Assembly: GCA_021733645.1 (NCBI GenBank)
Contig: JAHREJ010000042.1
Span: forward strand, 1 to 40,795
Length of the DNA: 40,795 nt
Direction: 5' to 3'
Source: Bacillus subtilis subsp. subtilis
Lineage (GTDB): Bacteria; Pseudomonadota; Gammaproteobacteria; Xanthomonadales; Xanthomonadaceae
Shown: positions 18,282 through 26,780 of the stretch, piece after piece
How the letters are laid out: each line of letters begins with the position of its first letter
How positions within the stretch are numbered: position 1 is the stretch's first letter
Notes under the pieces: model-generated
What the model saw: the letters and a program-made list of their open reading frames with translations, nothing else
Told to the model about the DNA's origin: nothing
Database searches by the model: none
Translations under genes and position numbers: made by a program

Positions 18282-18420
18282 GCTCCCTCCCCCACGTCGG
18301 GATGCAGGTCGATCTTCTAGGGTCGGCGAAGAAGTTGCACGCTGCACTGCAAAACAATACTTGCGGGTACAGAAGTCGCCGCAAAACTGAACAGGGACTC
18401 CCGATAGTTCCTGATTGCCA
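18246..18420 (-). ncRNA. Candidate small RNA ending at the orphan terminator
   Basis: The 210 bases upstream of the terminator (minus strand) are less GC-rich than their surroundings and hold no convincing protein gene. They contain a hairpin-forming stretch (CTTC...GAAG around 18312-18335) and several GGA triplets in single-stranded-looking segments. A possible -10, TATTGT, lies around 18352-18359 but without a good -35. The 5' end is a guess. The rest of the 18029-18492 gap holds the glnE leader and, near 18460-18465, a GATAAT that could be the -10 of the next gene. Confidence 0.35.
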
Positions 18421-18492
18421 TCCCACCTTGGTCGCACACCCCGTACGGCGTGGATCGCCGATAATGCAGGTCCCCCCAGAAACGTTGTCGTC

Positions 18493-20007
18493 ATGTCTGT
18501 CGATCGCATTGCCAACGCGCGTCTGCGTGACCGCGTTGTATCCGCCGAAGCTGCCGCCGCCCTGATCCAGCCGGGTGAAACCGTCGCCATGAGCGGCTTT
18601 ACCGGTTCAGGTTATCCCAAGGCGGTGCCGGTGGCGCTGGCCCAGCGCATCGAAGCGGTGCATGCCCAGGGGCTGCCGTTCCAGATCAGTCTGATGACCG
18701 GCGCGTCCACCGCCCCGGAACTGGACGGTGCACTGGCCAAGGCCGATGGCATCGCCATGCGCATGCCGTTCCAGAGCGACCCGGATGCACGCAACCGCAT
18801 CAACGAGGGCAAGCTGGATTACATCGACATCCACCTCAGCCATGTGGCCCAGCATGTGTGGTTCGGCTTCTATGGCGACATCGACACGGCCGTGGTCGAA
18901 GTGTCGGCGATCCGCGAGGACGGCTCGCTGGTGCCGTCCACCTCGGTGGGCAACAACAAGACCTGGCTGGACCTGGCCAAGAAGGTGATCATCGAGGTCA
19001 ACGAGTGGCAGCCGGCCGGCGTGGACGGCATGCACGACATCTACTACGGCACCGCGCTGCCGCCGCACCGCAAGCCGATTCCGCTGGTGCATGCCAACGA
19101 CCGCATTGGCGAAACGTCACTGCGCTGCGACCCGGACAAGATCGTGGCGGTGGTGCGTACCAACGGCCCGGACCGCAACAGCCCGTTCAGCCCCATCGAT
19201 GCCACCAGCGAGCAGATCGCCGAGCACCTGATCGACTTCCTGAAGCACGAAGTGGCCAAGGGCCGCCTGCCGGCCAACCTGCTGCCGCTGCAGAGCGGCG
19301 TGGGCAACATTCCCAACGCGGTGCTGGCCGGGTTGGCCAAGAGCGGGTTCCGCGACCTGGCCGCGTTCACCGAGGTGATCCAGGACGGCATGCTGGACCT
19401 GCTGCGCGACGGCGTGTTGAGCTATGCCTCGTGCACGGGCTTTGCGCTGAGCCCGCAGGCCAACGAAACGTTCAAGGCCAACATCGATTTCTACCGCGAG
19501 CGCATCATCATGCGCACCCAGGAAATCTCGAACCATCCCGAACTGGTGCGCCGCCTGGGCTGCATCGGCATGAACGGGATGATCGAGGCGGACCTGTATG
19601 GCAACGTCAATTCCACCCACGTGATGGGCACGCGGATCATGAACGGCATCGGCGGCTCGGGCGACTTTGCGCGCAACGGGTTCCTGTCGGCGTTCCTGAG
19701 TCCGTCCACGGCCAAGCACGGCAGCATCTCGGCCATCGTGCCGATGGTGAGCCATGTGGACCACACCGAGCACGATGTGTCGGTGATCGTGACCGAGCAG
19801 GGCCTGGCCGACCTGCGCGGGCTGACCCCGCGCAAGCGCGCGCGGGTGGTGATCGACAACTGCGCGCATCCGGATTTCCGCGACCAGCTCAACGACTACT
19901 TCGACCGTGCCAGCCGCGACAGCTACGGCAAGCACACCCCGCATCTGTTGCCCGAAGCGTTGTCGTGGCACCAGCGGTGGCTGGATACGGGCACGATGAA
20001 GGTGTGA
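18493..20007 (+). CDS. Succinyl-CoA:acetate CoA-transferase (AarC-like, acetyl-CoA hydrolase family)
   Basis: A 504-residue class I CoA-transferase of the kind that converts acetate and succinyl-CoA to acetyl-CoA and succinate, closing a variant TCA cycle. It matches Acetobacter AarC in length (505), and the catalytic glutamate falls at the same number, E294 in 'FTEVIQDGM'. Other marks are the N-terminal 'GETVAMSGFTGSGYPKAVP', the oxyanion segment 'LQSGVGNIPNAVLAGL', 'EADLYGNVNSTHVMGTRIMNGIGGSGDF' and 'VTEQGLADLRGLTPRKRA'. The older annotation 'acetyl-CoA hydrolase' fits the family but not the conserved transferase residues. It stands alone on the plus strand. In a strict aerobe it may detoxify acetate. 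Confidence 0.88.
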   Translation: MSVDRIANARLRDRVVSAEAAAALIQPGETVAMSGFTGSGYPKAVPVALAQRIEAVHAQGLPFQISLMTGASTAPELDGALAKADGIAMRMPFQSDPDARNRINEGKLDYIDIHLSHVAQHVWFGFYGDIDTAVVEVSAIREDGSLVPSTSVGNNKTWLDLAKKVIIEVNEWQPAGVDGMHDIYYGTALPPHRKPIPLVHANDRIGETSLRCDPDKIVAVVRTNGPDRNSPFSPIDATSEQIAEHLIDFLKHEVAKGRLPANLLPLQSGVGNIPNAVLAGLAKSGFRDLAAFTEVIQDGMLDLLRDGVLSYASCTGFALSPQANETFKANIDFYRERIIMRTQEISNHPELVRRLGCIGMNGMIEADLYGNVNSTHVMGTRIMNGIGGSGDFARNGFLSAFLSPSTAKHGSISAIVPMVSHVDHTEHDVSVIVTEQGLADLRGLTPRKRARVVIDNCAHPDFRDQLNDYFDRASRDSYGKHTPHLLPEALSWHQRWLDTGTMKV

Positions 20008-20017
20008 TGCACCGGCG

Positions 20018-20042
20018 GTAGGCCACGACCGTTGGTCGTGGC
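20018..20042 (+). repeat. SMAG-type palindrome
   Basis: GTAG followed by GCCACGACC-gtt-GGTCGTGGC, a 9-bp perfect stem, lies between the convergent CoA-transferase and HglS-like genes. It may also act as a terminator for both. Confidence 0.75.
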
Positions 20043-20058
20043 GCACGGAACCCGGGTA

Positions 20059-21426
20059 TTACGCGCGGCGCAGCGTTGCCAGCGATTCGGCCTGCAGGCG
20101 CGCGTAGATGGCGAACTCGTCTTCGACCTGCATGCCCAGCGCCTGCTCGAACGCATCGCGGTTGGCATGCGCGGCATACGCGCGCTGTTCTTCGCCACCC
20201 AGGTTGGACTGGAAGATGCCCGCCGCACTCACCGGCAGGAAATCCTCGTAGACGATCGGGTCGGCGCTGGCCAGGCCGGCGGCGATCAGGGCCTCGGCCG
20301 GCAGGTCGCCGATGGCGGCGGGATTGGCGCCGCCGGCGTCGGTGAGCATGTAACGGTAGTAGCCCAGGCCCTCGCGGCGCAGGGTGGCGTGGTCGTCGGG
20401 GAAGGCCTGGAACGCGGCGGCCAGGCGCGTGGGGTAATCCTGGCCGGTGCTGCCGGCCCCGCCGGTATCGCGGGCCTGGGCCAGCAACTGGTCGTACAGC
20501 GCGCGGCCCTTGGGCGTGAGCGCCAGACCGCGCTGTTCGATCTCGCCGAAGCGCGCGGTATGGGTGCCGGCATCAGCGGCCTCGCCGGACGGGAAGTGCA
20601 CCGTTTCCTGCAGCGCCTTGAAGCTGGTCTGGCGCAACAGGATCGGGCAGCGTCGCGGCGGCGGGCCTTCGACCACGGCCTTGGCGTCGATGCCGCGGTC
20701 GAGCATGGCGGCCTGGGCGGCGTCGATGTCCAGCGTGCGCGGCGTGAGGTGGTTGATGTGCGGGCCACGGAAGCTGACCACGTCGGCGATCAGACGGTGT
20801 GCGTCATGCAGGGCGTGGTAAGTGGCCAGCGACACGGTGGCATCACCGTGCCAGCGGAACGTCTCCAGCGATTCGATGACGAAGCGGCGGGCGTCTTCCT
20901 GGTTGAGGCCGCCGTCGCGCTGGGCCTGGGCGATGAGCGCCAGCGCGGTGTCGGTGAAGATGCGGCGCTGGGCCAGGATGCGCGCCGATTCGTCGCGCAG
21001 CGCGGCGTCTTCGATCAGTTCCAGCCGCAGCAACGAGGTGAACACGCGGAACGGATTATGCGCGAGTGCCTTGGCGGTGCGCGGGCGGAACGCGGTGGAA
21101 TGCACCGGCACGCCGGCCACCGACAGGTCGTAGTAGCCCACCGGGTGCATGCCCATCACCGCGAACAGGCGGCCCAGCGTGGCCAGTTCTTCAGCCGTGC
21201 CAACGCGGATGGCGCCGTGGCGTTCCTGGTCCAGCCGTGCGCGTTCGTCGGTGCGGTCCAGCTGCTCCACCAGCGCCGGATCGGCGGTGAGCACGGCATC
21301 GTTGATCTCGGCCACCAGGTCTACCAGGGTGCCGTACAGCGGCACTTCGGTGCGGTACATGGTGGACATGGCCTGGGCGAACAGGCTGCGGATATCGTCG
21401 GGTGAAACGAAACGGTCGGCGCTCAT
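20059..21426 (-). CDS. 2-oxoadipate dioxygenase/decarboxylase (HglS / YdcJ family, DUF1338)
   Basis: A 455-residue, probably cytoplasmic non-haem iron enzyme. Family members convert 2-oxoadipate to D-2-hydroxyglutarate in D-lysine catabolism; E. coli YdcJ (447 residues) is the closest named relative. Conserved blocks: 'MGMHPVGYYDLSVAGVPVHSTAFRP' with the first metal-binding histidine region, 'DVVSFRGPHINHLTPRTLDID' with the second, 'RFGEIEQRGLALTPKGRALYD' with the candidate glutamate ligand, and 'IVYEDFLPVSAAGIFQSNL'. The fold is a vicinal-oxygen-chelate type. No lysine aminotransferase or D-2-hydroxyglutarate dehydrogenase gene is adjacent. The start at 21426 has only a weak ribosome site. 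Confidence 0.88.
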   Translation of the reverse strand: MSADRFVSPDDIRSLFAQAMSTMYRTEVPLYGTLVDLVAEINDAVLTADPALVEQLDRTDERARLDQERHGAIRVGTAEELATLGRLFAVMGMHPVGYYDLSVAGVPVHSTAFRPRTAKALAHNPFRVFTSLLRLELIEDAALRDESARILAQRRIFTDTALALIAQAQRDGGLNQEDARRFVIESLETFRWHGDATVSLATYHALHDAHRLIADVVSFRGPHINHLTPRTLDIDAAQAAMLDRGIDAKAVVEGPPPRRCPILLRQTSFKALQETVHFPSGEAADAGTHTARFGEIEQRGLALTPKGRALYDQLLAQARDTGGAGSTGQDYPTRLAAAFQAFPDDHATLRREGLGYYRYMLTDAGGANPAAIGDLPAEALIAAGLASADPIVYEDFLPVSAAGIFQSNLGGEEQRAYAAHANRDAFEQALGMQVEDEFAIYARLQAESLATLRRA

Positions 21427-21523
21427 TACGTACTCGGCAACGGATCACGGGGGGAGTGCAGCAATCGGCGCATTGTCGCCGAGGGCGGCGGTTATCGCGA
21501 TCTGCACAGCAGCAAAGGGGGGC

Positions 21524-21546
21524 GTAGAGCCACGCCACGCGTGGCT
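21524..21546 (+). repeat. SMAG repeat
   Basis: GTAGAGCCACGCCACGCGTGGCT, in the 130-bp gap between the HglS-like gene and the next minus-strand gene. Confidence 0.85.
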
Positions 21547-21556
21547 GCGCGGGATC

Positions 21557-22105
21557 TCAGCGGTCGGAAGGCGCGACGTTGGCCGCCGCGCGCTGGCGCT
21601 GTGCGCGGTCGCCGAGCTGGCGCTGCAGGGTGGCATCGAGCTTGATCGGGCGGTCCCAATGGTCGTGGCTGGCCACGATGGCATGGCGCAGCGCGCGCCA
21701 GTGCAGGTGGGTGGGTTTGACCGGCAACCCGGCTACCACGCTTTCCCAGCGTTTTGGCTCGCCGTCGTCGGGCACCGCGCGGCTCCACGCCTGCACGCTT
21801 TCGCGGCAGGAACGTTCGATGGCGTGTGCCCAGAAACAGGCGAAATAGAGGTCGCCGGCCTGCCAGCCGTGGGTGTACATCAACGCGGCGATGTAGCCGC
21901 GCGATACGCCGCTGTAGCGTGCCACCTCGTCCAGGAAACTGTCCGGATAGCGCTCGGCGTAGTGGTTGATGTCCTGCAGCTGTGCGTCCACCCACCCATC
22001 GCCGGTGTCCACGACATAGGCCTCGGACTTTTCGGCGGTCTGCTGCGCCGATGCCGCCAGTGGCAGCATCAGCAACAGCACCACCAGCAGCGTGCGCAGG
22101 GTCAT
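21557..22105 (-). CDS. Exported protein, unknown
   Basis: A 182-residue protein with a clean signal peptide (MTLRTLLVVLLLMLPLAASAQ). The mature part has 'DTGDGWVDAQLQDINHYAERYPDSFLDEVARYSGVSRGYIAALMYTHGWQAGDLYFACFWAHAIERSCRE'-like content: a helical N-terminal domain that could bind DNA-like ligands by analogy with 'GVSRGYI', but it is exported, so that is unlikely. The C-terminal part is charged (RPIKLDATLQRQLGDRAQRQR). It follows the HAD gene by 31 bp and is probably co-transcribed. No family recognised. Confidence 0.7.
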   Translation of the reverse strand: MTLRTLLVVLLLMLPLAASAQQTAEKSEAYVVDTGDGWVDAQLQDINHYAERYPDSFLDEVARYSGVSRGYIAALMYTHGWQAGDLYFACFWAHAIERSCRESVQAWSRAVPDDGEPKRWESVVAGLPVKPTHLHWRALRHAIVASHDHWDRPIKLDATLQRQLGDRAQRQRAAANVAPSDR

Positions 22106-22136
22106 GGGGCGATGGTGCCGCAGCGCTGCATGGGTG

Positions 22137-22886
22137 TCAGGCCTGCGCAGCGTTGGCTTCGATGGTGCGCAGGGCCTGCGGCCAGTCGAAGGCGGTGGGG
22201 GCATCCACCATGCGCGGCTCGTCGTCGGCCACGCCATGCTGGGTTTCATGCGCCCAGGTCACCGCGTAGGGGGTGTGGATGCCCCAGCCGCCCAAGGTGA
22301 TCACCGGCTCGATATCCGAGCGCAGCGAATTGCCGACCATGCAGAAGCGGTGGATCGGCAGGTCGAATTCTTCCAGCACGCGCGCGTAGGTTTCCGGGTC
22401 CTTCTCGGACACGATCTCGATGCGCGGGAACAGGTCGCGCAGGTTGGCCAGCTTGATCTTGGCTTCCTGGTGGAACAGGTCGCCCTTGGTGATCAGCACC
22501 ACCGGGTAATCGCGGGCGATCTCGGTGACCGACTCACGCACGCCGTCGATCAGCTCCACCGGATGGCGCAGGGTGTCGTGGCCGATATCCAGAATCTGCT
22601 GCAGGTCGCGCGCGTTGATCATCTGCTGGGTGATCTCGATGGCTGCTTCCACCATCGACAGGGTCATGCCCTTCACCCCGTAGCCGAACACGCCGAGGTT
22701 GCGCTGCTGCACTTCCAGCAGGTGCCGCGCGGTCTGGGTGTCGTGCACGTCGATATAGCGCGACAGGATGTCGAGGTAATCCTGCTCGGCCTTGCGGTAA
22801 TAGTCTTCGCTCTTCCACAGCGTGTCGTCACCGTCAAAACCGACCAGGCCAATGGCGCCGGAGGGCGCAGGCGTGGAGGTCATCAT
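22137..22886 (-). CDS. HAD-superfamily phosphatase
   Basis: A 249-residue cytoplasmic hydrolase with the four HAD motifs in order: I, D18-G-D20-D21-T22 (the two key aspartates are D18 and D20); II, the Thr in 'VVLITKGD'; III, Lys in 'EAKIKLANL' or 'SEKDPETY'; IV, 'GNSLRSDIEPVITLGGWGI'. The cap region (residues 30-110) is helical and of C1 type. 'GFDGDDTLWKSEDYY' and 'GNSxxSDI' suggest a small-molecule phosphatase of the type annotated as FMN phosphatase or phosphoglycolate phosphatase-like. The substrate cannot be fixed from sequence alone. Confidence 0.88.
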   Translation of the reverse strand: MMTSTPAPSGAIGLVGFDGDDTLWKSEDYYRKAEQDYLDILSRYIDVHDTQTARHLLEVQQRNLGVFGYGVKGMTLSMVEAAIEITQQMINARDLQQILDIGHDTLRHPVELIDGVRESVTEIARDYPVVLITKGDLFHQEAKIKLANLRDLFPRIEIVSEKDPETYARVLEEFDLPIHRFCMVGNSLRSDIEPVITLGGWGIHTPYAVTWAHETQHGVADDEPRMVDAPTAFDWPQALRTIEANAAQA

Positions 22887-22934
22887 CGGCCAAGGATAGC
22901 AACAGCGGCCGGGCGACCCAATGGCCTCATCGGT

Positions 22935-23351
22935 TCAGGGGCCGAAGGGCTGCGGGCCGGTCCAGCCCAGCACCCCCCGCTGGGGTGGCGGAATGCGGGT
23001 GAGCAGCCAGTCGCCCGGGCCACGCCAGCTCAGTTCACGGTAGCTGCCGGCCAGCTGCCCGGTTTCCTGCCACCACGCCATCAGCGCTGCAGGTGCGTCG
23101 GGCAGGTGCGGCTGGTACTGGAATGGCAGGCCGCGTGTATTGAGGTGGGCCAGCAGCTGCTGCAGGGCCGGGTTGGCCCAGCGCGGGCCCTGGTCGTCGA
23201 AGGCGATCGCCTCGGCGGTGGCGCCCGGGCGCTGCCCGCCACCGACCACGATCACCTGCCCGTCCTGCAGGTGCGATACCCGCAGCGGCGGCGGCGCGTC
23301 TGGCCGGGGCAGGTAAACATCGAACGGGGGCCGGCGGCCGGGATGGTCCAT
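22935..23351 (-). CDS. Conserved hypothetical protein
   Basis: A 138-residue protein starting MDHPGRRPPFDVYLPRPD. Rich in Pro and Gln, with alternating hydrophobic strands (LRVSHLQDGQVIVVGGGQRP) and tryptophans (RWANPALQQL, MAWWQETGQL, ELSWRGPGDWLL). No signal peptide or membrane segment. Composition and codon bias look like a real gene. It lies 48 bp upstream of the HAD gene on the same strand. I recognise no family. Confidence 0.6.
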   Translation of the reverse strand: MDHPGRRPPFDVYLPRPDAPPPLRVSHLQDGQVIVVGGGQRPGATAEAIAFDDQGPRWANPALQQLLAHLNTRGLPFQYQPHLPDAPAALMAWWQETGQLAGSYRELSWRGPGDWLLTRIPPPQRGVLGWTGPQPFGP

Positions 23352-23369
23352 GCGGCCATCATAAAAGAA

Positions 23370-23387
23370 GGGCGGCCGAAGCCGCCC
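23370..23387 (-). terminator. Intrinsic terminator of the EF-hand gene
   Basis: GGGCGGC-cgaa-GCCGCCC on the plus strand; read on the minus strand it is followed by TTCTTTTAT. It lies 75 bases past the EF-hand gene's stop codon. Confidence 0.85.
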
Positions 23388-23462
23388 AACCCCTCACTGC
23401 CCTCCACCGGTGTCCAGCGGCATCAGGCCCTTGCGCTTACCAAACTGCGTTGTGCCCGTGGG

Positions 23463-23879
23463 TCAGTGGCCCGGCTGCGCGCCGCTGCCACTGGCCGCCT
23501 TGCCCTGCTGGGCCGCCACGTAGGCCTTGTACTCGTCCGGCGAAAGCTCGCCGTCCTTGTTGGTGTCAGCCTGCTCGAATACCTGGGCAAGGCCCGCATT
23601 GACCTGTGCCTCGGTCTTGCTGATGGTGCCGTTGCCGTCGGTATCCACGCTGGCCCAGGTCTGGCCACCACCGCTGGCCTGCTGCGAGGCCTGCGCGGCG
23701 GCGCCGGCGGCCGAATCTGCGGCCTGGCCGGCCTGTGCCGCTGCCTGCTGGGCCTGCGCGGCCTGGTTCTGTGCCTGCGCGGCGCTCTGCTGCGCGGACT
23801 GGGCCATCGCCGGAATGGCCAGCACGCTGCCTGCGGCGACGATCAGGGCGATCAGGGGCTTGCGGTTGCGAATAGTCAT
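23463..23879 (-). CDS. Exported EF-hand calcium-binding protein
   Basis: A 138-residue protein with AGGAGA upstream of MTIRNRKPLIALIV. A signal peptide ends at 'AIPAMAQ'. Residues 28-70 are a low-complexity Gln/Ala segment (SAQQSAAQAQNQAAQAQQ...), probably a flexible or coiled linker. Two EF-hand loops follow: D79-T-D81-G-N83-G-T85 with E90, and D105-T-N107-K-D109-G-E111 with E116. Both keep the calcium ligands at positions 1, 3, 5 and 12. The protein is probably periplasmic. Function unknown; a calcium-responsive envelope role is inference. Confidence 0.82.
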   Translation of the reverse strand: MTIRNRKPLIALIVAAGSVLAIPAMAQSAQQSAAQAQNQAAQAQQAAAQAGQAADSAAGAAAQASQQASGGGQTWASVDTDGNGTISKTEAQVNAGLAQVFEQADTNKDGELSPDEYKAYVAAQQGKAASGSGAQPGH

Positions 23880-24101
23880 TGGGTGGTCTCCTGCTTTTGG
23901 GGTGTTGCGCGGTTCGTTTGTTTCCGCACGGCCCCACACTGCCAGCCCGTTTGTGAATCGACTTTGCGCCGCAAGCCGCGCACGCACGCGGTGTTAACCC
24001 GCCGGCCACGCGCGTGGTTTACCGCACTGGTTACGTGCAGGTGAGCGGGGAGTAAGCAGGTCATTCAACCGGCGAGGATTTAACCGGATACGAACGAAAT
24101 A

Positions 24102-24479
24102 TCAGTCGTTGTCGACGTTTTTTTGGCCTGAGCGCGAACTGAATATCATCCAGCCCAGGGCAACACCGGCAAGCGCGCCGGCCACTTCCAACACCACCCG
24201 CGAGCCCAGCTCGTTGGGATCGTGGATGCTGGACAGGAACAGCCGTGCATACAGTGGCGACTCCAGCCGCACCATGCCCATGTAGAACAGCTTCCATGCG
24301 TCGATGCCGGCCGAGACCACCACCGCGATCACGCAGGCCCAGCCGATCGCATGCCCGGCCGACCCGCCCAGCGCGCGGACCAGCCACTGCCACAGCGCAT
24401 ACACCAGCAGGCCAACCAGCAGCGCGATCAGGCCCGCTTCGAGCGTTCCCAGCAATCCAAAGTGCAGCGGCAGGTTCAT
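24102..24479 (-). CDS. Predicted small inner-membrane protein
   Basis: A 125-residue protein with three hydrophobic helices: about 8-37 (LLGTLEAGLIALLVGLLVYALWQWLV), 43-62 (HAIGWACVIAVVVSAGIDAW) and 95-113 (VVLEVAGALAGVALGWMIF). The C-terminus is charged (SRSGQKNVDND). 'SSIHDPNELGSRVVLEV' before the last helix may be the conserved loop. Family not recognised. It lies 55 bp from the stop codon of the VanX-type gene on the same strand and could be its downstream operon member. Confidence 0.65.
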   Translation of the reverse strand: MNLPLHFGLLGTLEAGLIALLVGLLVYALWQWLVRALGGSAGHAIGWACVIAVVVSAGIDAWKLFYMGMVRLESPLYARLFLSSIHDPNELGSRVVLEVAGALAGVALGWMIFSSRSGQKNVDND

Positions 24480-24534
24480 CGTGGTCCGAAGGTGCGGTGT
24501 GCGCGCAGTGTAGCGGCCCCCGCCCGGCCGATGC

Positions 24535-25266
24535 TCAGTACACCGGCACGTCGAAGGCGGTATGCGGGTCCGGCTCGGGGCTCAGGGTGTAGTGCCACCA
24601 CTCCAATGGGTAGTTGACGAACCCGTGGCGGCCCATCGCCTTGCGCAGCTGCTGGCGGTTGGCGCGCTGCGGCGCGCTGATCTCGGCCGCATCGGTATGC
24701 GCGCGCGGGCCGAAGAAGTCGAAGTCGGTGCCCATGTCCAGGGCGGTGCAGGTGCCGCTGCGGCAGTCGAGCAGGGTCAGGTCGACCGTGGCCGCGCGGC
24801 TGTGGCCGGAGGTTTCGGCGATGTAGCCGTCCAGCAGGGCGGGCTTGTCCAGGCCCGGGTACTGCAGCGCCTTGCGCGACTGCTCGGCCGGATCGTGCGC
24901 CCAGGCAACGAAGGCCCGTACCGACTGCGCGGGCCGGTAGCAGTCGAACAGGCGTAGTCCGTAGCCGTCGGCGCGCAGCGCCGTCTCGACCTCGGCCAGG
25001 GCGGTGGCTGCCGGTGCCAACAGGTAGCACTTGGCCGCGTCGTAGCCGGGAACGCGGCGGCCGGTGAAGTTGTCCGGCCCGGCGTACCGGATGTCCAGGG
25101 CGATACCGGGCGCCAGCGCGCGGATATCCACCAGGCCAGCGGCGGCGATATCACCCGCCGGGGACACCGTCACCGGCTGCGCGTTTGCTGCACCGACCAC
25201 CAGCAGCAACAACGCGGCGCTACGGGCAATCGCCGATGCGGGTGAACTGCAGGTCCTGGTAGTCAT
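24535..25266 (-). CDS. D-alanyl-D-alanine dipeptidase (VanX/DdpX family)
   Basis: A zinc dipeptidase of 243 residues that hydrolyses D-Ala-D-Ala. A signal peptide (ARSAALLLLVVGAANA) indicates a periplasmic location, as for E. coli-type DdpX used in D-Ala-D-Ala scavenging. The zinc ligands are visible with VanX spacing: H155 and D162 in SGHSRAATVDL, and E222-W-W-H225 in 'LEWWHY' (VanX: H116, D123, E181, H184). 'IRYAGPDNFTGRRVPGY' and 'LFDCYRPAQSV' are standard family blocks. The ATG at 25266 overlaps the end of the upstream serine-hydrolase gene by 47 bp, implying translational coupling. It is the last enzyme of the leftward murein-peptide set. Confidence 0.9.
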   Translation of the reverse strand: MTTRTCSSPASAIARSAALLLLVVGAANAQPVTVSPAGDIAAAGLVDIRALAPGIALDIRYAGPDNFTGRRVPGYDAAKCYLLAPAATALAEVETALRADGYGLRLFDCYRPAQSVRAFVAWAHDPAEQSRKALQYPGLDKPALLDGYIAETSGHSRAATVDLTLLDCRSGTCTALDMGTDFDFFGPRAHTDAAEISAPQRANRQQLRKAMGRHGFVNYPLEWWHYTLSPEPDPHTAFDVPVY

Positions 25267-26776
25267 AACTGAAGTCGATATCCGGGTCGATGGCGCGCAG
25301 GGTAAGCACCGGCGGTGTTCCCGGCTGCACCTGCAGCCAAGGCTCGGCATCCGCGCCGAGGGTATCCCACTGCACCAGCCAACGGTCGCCCGATTGCATC
25401 ACCGCGCCCTGCAATGCAGGGGATTTATCCACGTGCAGGCGCAGCTGGCCGGCCTGCGGGCACAGGCTGGCCTCGCCCAGCCACGGGTCGCGGTAGCGGC
25501 CCTGCCAGCCTGCGCTGATGTGCAGGTTGGCCGGGCGACGGACGCGGGTATCGGGCCGGGCGTGGCCGGCCTGGCGGCGCTGGCGCTGTTCGGCCTGCAG
25601 CAGGCTGGCGTAGTCGCGCACGCCGCGGCCATCGCCGGGGGCGGTGTAGTGCTTGAGCGCGGCCTGCATCAAGGCCGTGCGGGCGTCCTCGCCCTCGCCG
25701 TTGATGAGCAGCACCACGCCAACGTGGCGGTCGGGCAGCAGCGCCAGCGAGGAGTACATGCCCGACAGCGTGCCGGTGTGCGCCACCTTCCACTGCCCAT
25801 CCAGGTCCGACAGGCGCCACCCGTAGCCGTAGGCGGAGAAGTGCGCGCGGTCCCAGTCGCGTTGGCGTGCGCCGATCGGCATCGGCATGTGCGCGGTCCA
25901 CAGCGCCTGGCGCTGGGCAGCACTGAGCCAGCCGGGCACCAGCGCAGGATCCAGCAGCACCTGCATCCAGCGGGTCATGTCCTTGAGGCTGCAGCGGATG
26001 CCGCCGGCCGCCATCGAGGACAGGTCCGGGCTGGTGTCGCCGTCGACGTTGATGGGCACGTTGCGGCCATCGCGGCGGGTGTGCGGTTGGGCCACGTTGC
26101 CCGCTGCGGTTACAGACCATGCGCCTGCCTGGCAGCGCTGCATGCCCAGCGGGACGAATACTTCCTCACGCAGCAACTGGTCGTAGGGCTTTCCGCCTGC
26201 GGCCGCCGCCACTTCACCGGCCACCACGTACATCAGGTTGTCGTAGGCATAGCCGCTGCGGAAGCTGGTGACCGGTTTCAGGTGGGCCAGGCCGGCGATG
26301 ATGTCCTGGCGGGTAAAGGCATTGGGTTCGGGCCACAGCATCAGGTCGCCGGCGCCCAGGCCCAGGCCGCTGTTGTGGATGAGCAGGTCACGCACCTGCA
26401 TGTGTTCGGTCACCCACCGATCGTGCATGCGGAACTGCGGCAGGTAGGTGATGACCGGGTCATCCCAGCGCAGCACGCCGCGATCGACCAGGCGGGCCAG
26501 CAGCGCGGCGGTCATGGCCTTGCTGTTGGAGGCGATCTTGAACAGGGTGTTGTCGTCGATGGCCTGGCCACTGCCGGCGATGCGCTCGCCGGCGGTGTGC
26601 TGGTAAACCACCCGGCCGTCCTCGACCACGCTCATGGCCAGGCCCGGCAGCGCGTACTGCTGCCGGGCCTGGTCGAACATGGGCTGGAAAGGCGGTGCGG
26701 ACGCCGCAGCGGCGCTGGCCGACACGGCCAACGCCACCACAAGCGCACGCCCCAGGTGCAGCGTCATCGCGGTCAT
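25220..26776 (-). CDS. Exported serine hydrolase, beta-lactamase/DD-peptidase fold
   Basis: A 518-residue enzyme. A signal peptide (ALVVALAVSASAAAASA) sends it to the periplasm. The penicillin-binding fold motifs are complete: S83-N-S-K86, Y178-D-N180 and H333-T-G335. This is the class C / AmpH / D-aminopeptidase branch, where HTG replaces KTG. After residue 380 comes a beta-rich C-terminal domain of about 110 residues (GWQGRYRDPWLGEASLCPQAGQLRL...), the small domain often attached to such hydrolases. Likely substrates are D-Ala-containing peptides rather than beta-lactams. It starts 4 bp after the TonB receptor gene, so the two are surely one transcript. Confidence 0.88.
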   Translation of the reverse strand: MTAMTLHLGRALVVALAVSASAAAASAPPFQPMFDQARQQYALPGLAMSVVEDGRVVYQHTAGERIAGSGQAIDDNTLFKIASNSKAMTAALLARLVDRGVLRWDDPVITYLPQFRMHDRWVTEHMQVRDLLIHNSGLGLGAGDLMLWPEPNAFTRQDIIAGLAHLKPVTSFRSGYAYDNLMYVVAGEVAAAAGGKPYDQLLREEVFVPLGMQRCQAGAWSVTAAGNVAQPHTRRDGRNVPINVDGDTSPDLSSMAAGGIRCSLKDMTRWMQVLLDPALVPGWLSAAQRQALWTAHMPMPIGARQRDWDRAHFSAYGYGWRLSDLDGQWKVAHTGTLSGMYSSLALLPDRHVGVVLLINGEGEDARTALMQAALKHYTAPGDGRGVRDYASLLQAEQRQRRQAGHARPDTRVRRPANLHISAGWQGRYRDPWLGEASLCPQAGQLRLHVDKSPALQGAVMQSGDRWLVQWDTLGADAEPWLQVQPGTPPVLTLRAIDPDIDFSYDYQDLQFTRIGDCP

Positions 26777-26780
26777 GCCA

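Noticed and set aside
25220..26776. True beta-lactamase (resistance gene)
   Set aside because: The motifs SNSK, YDN and HTG with an extra C-terminal domain point to the DD-peptidase/esterase-like branch, and the genomic setting is peptide catabolism.
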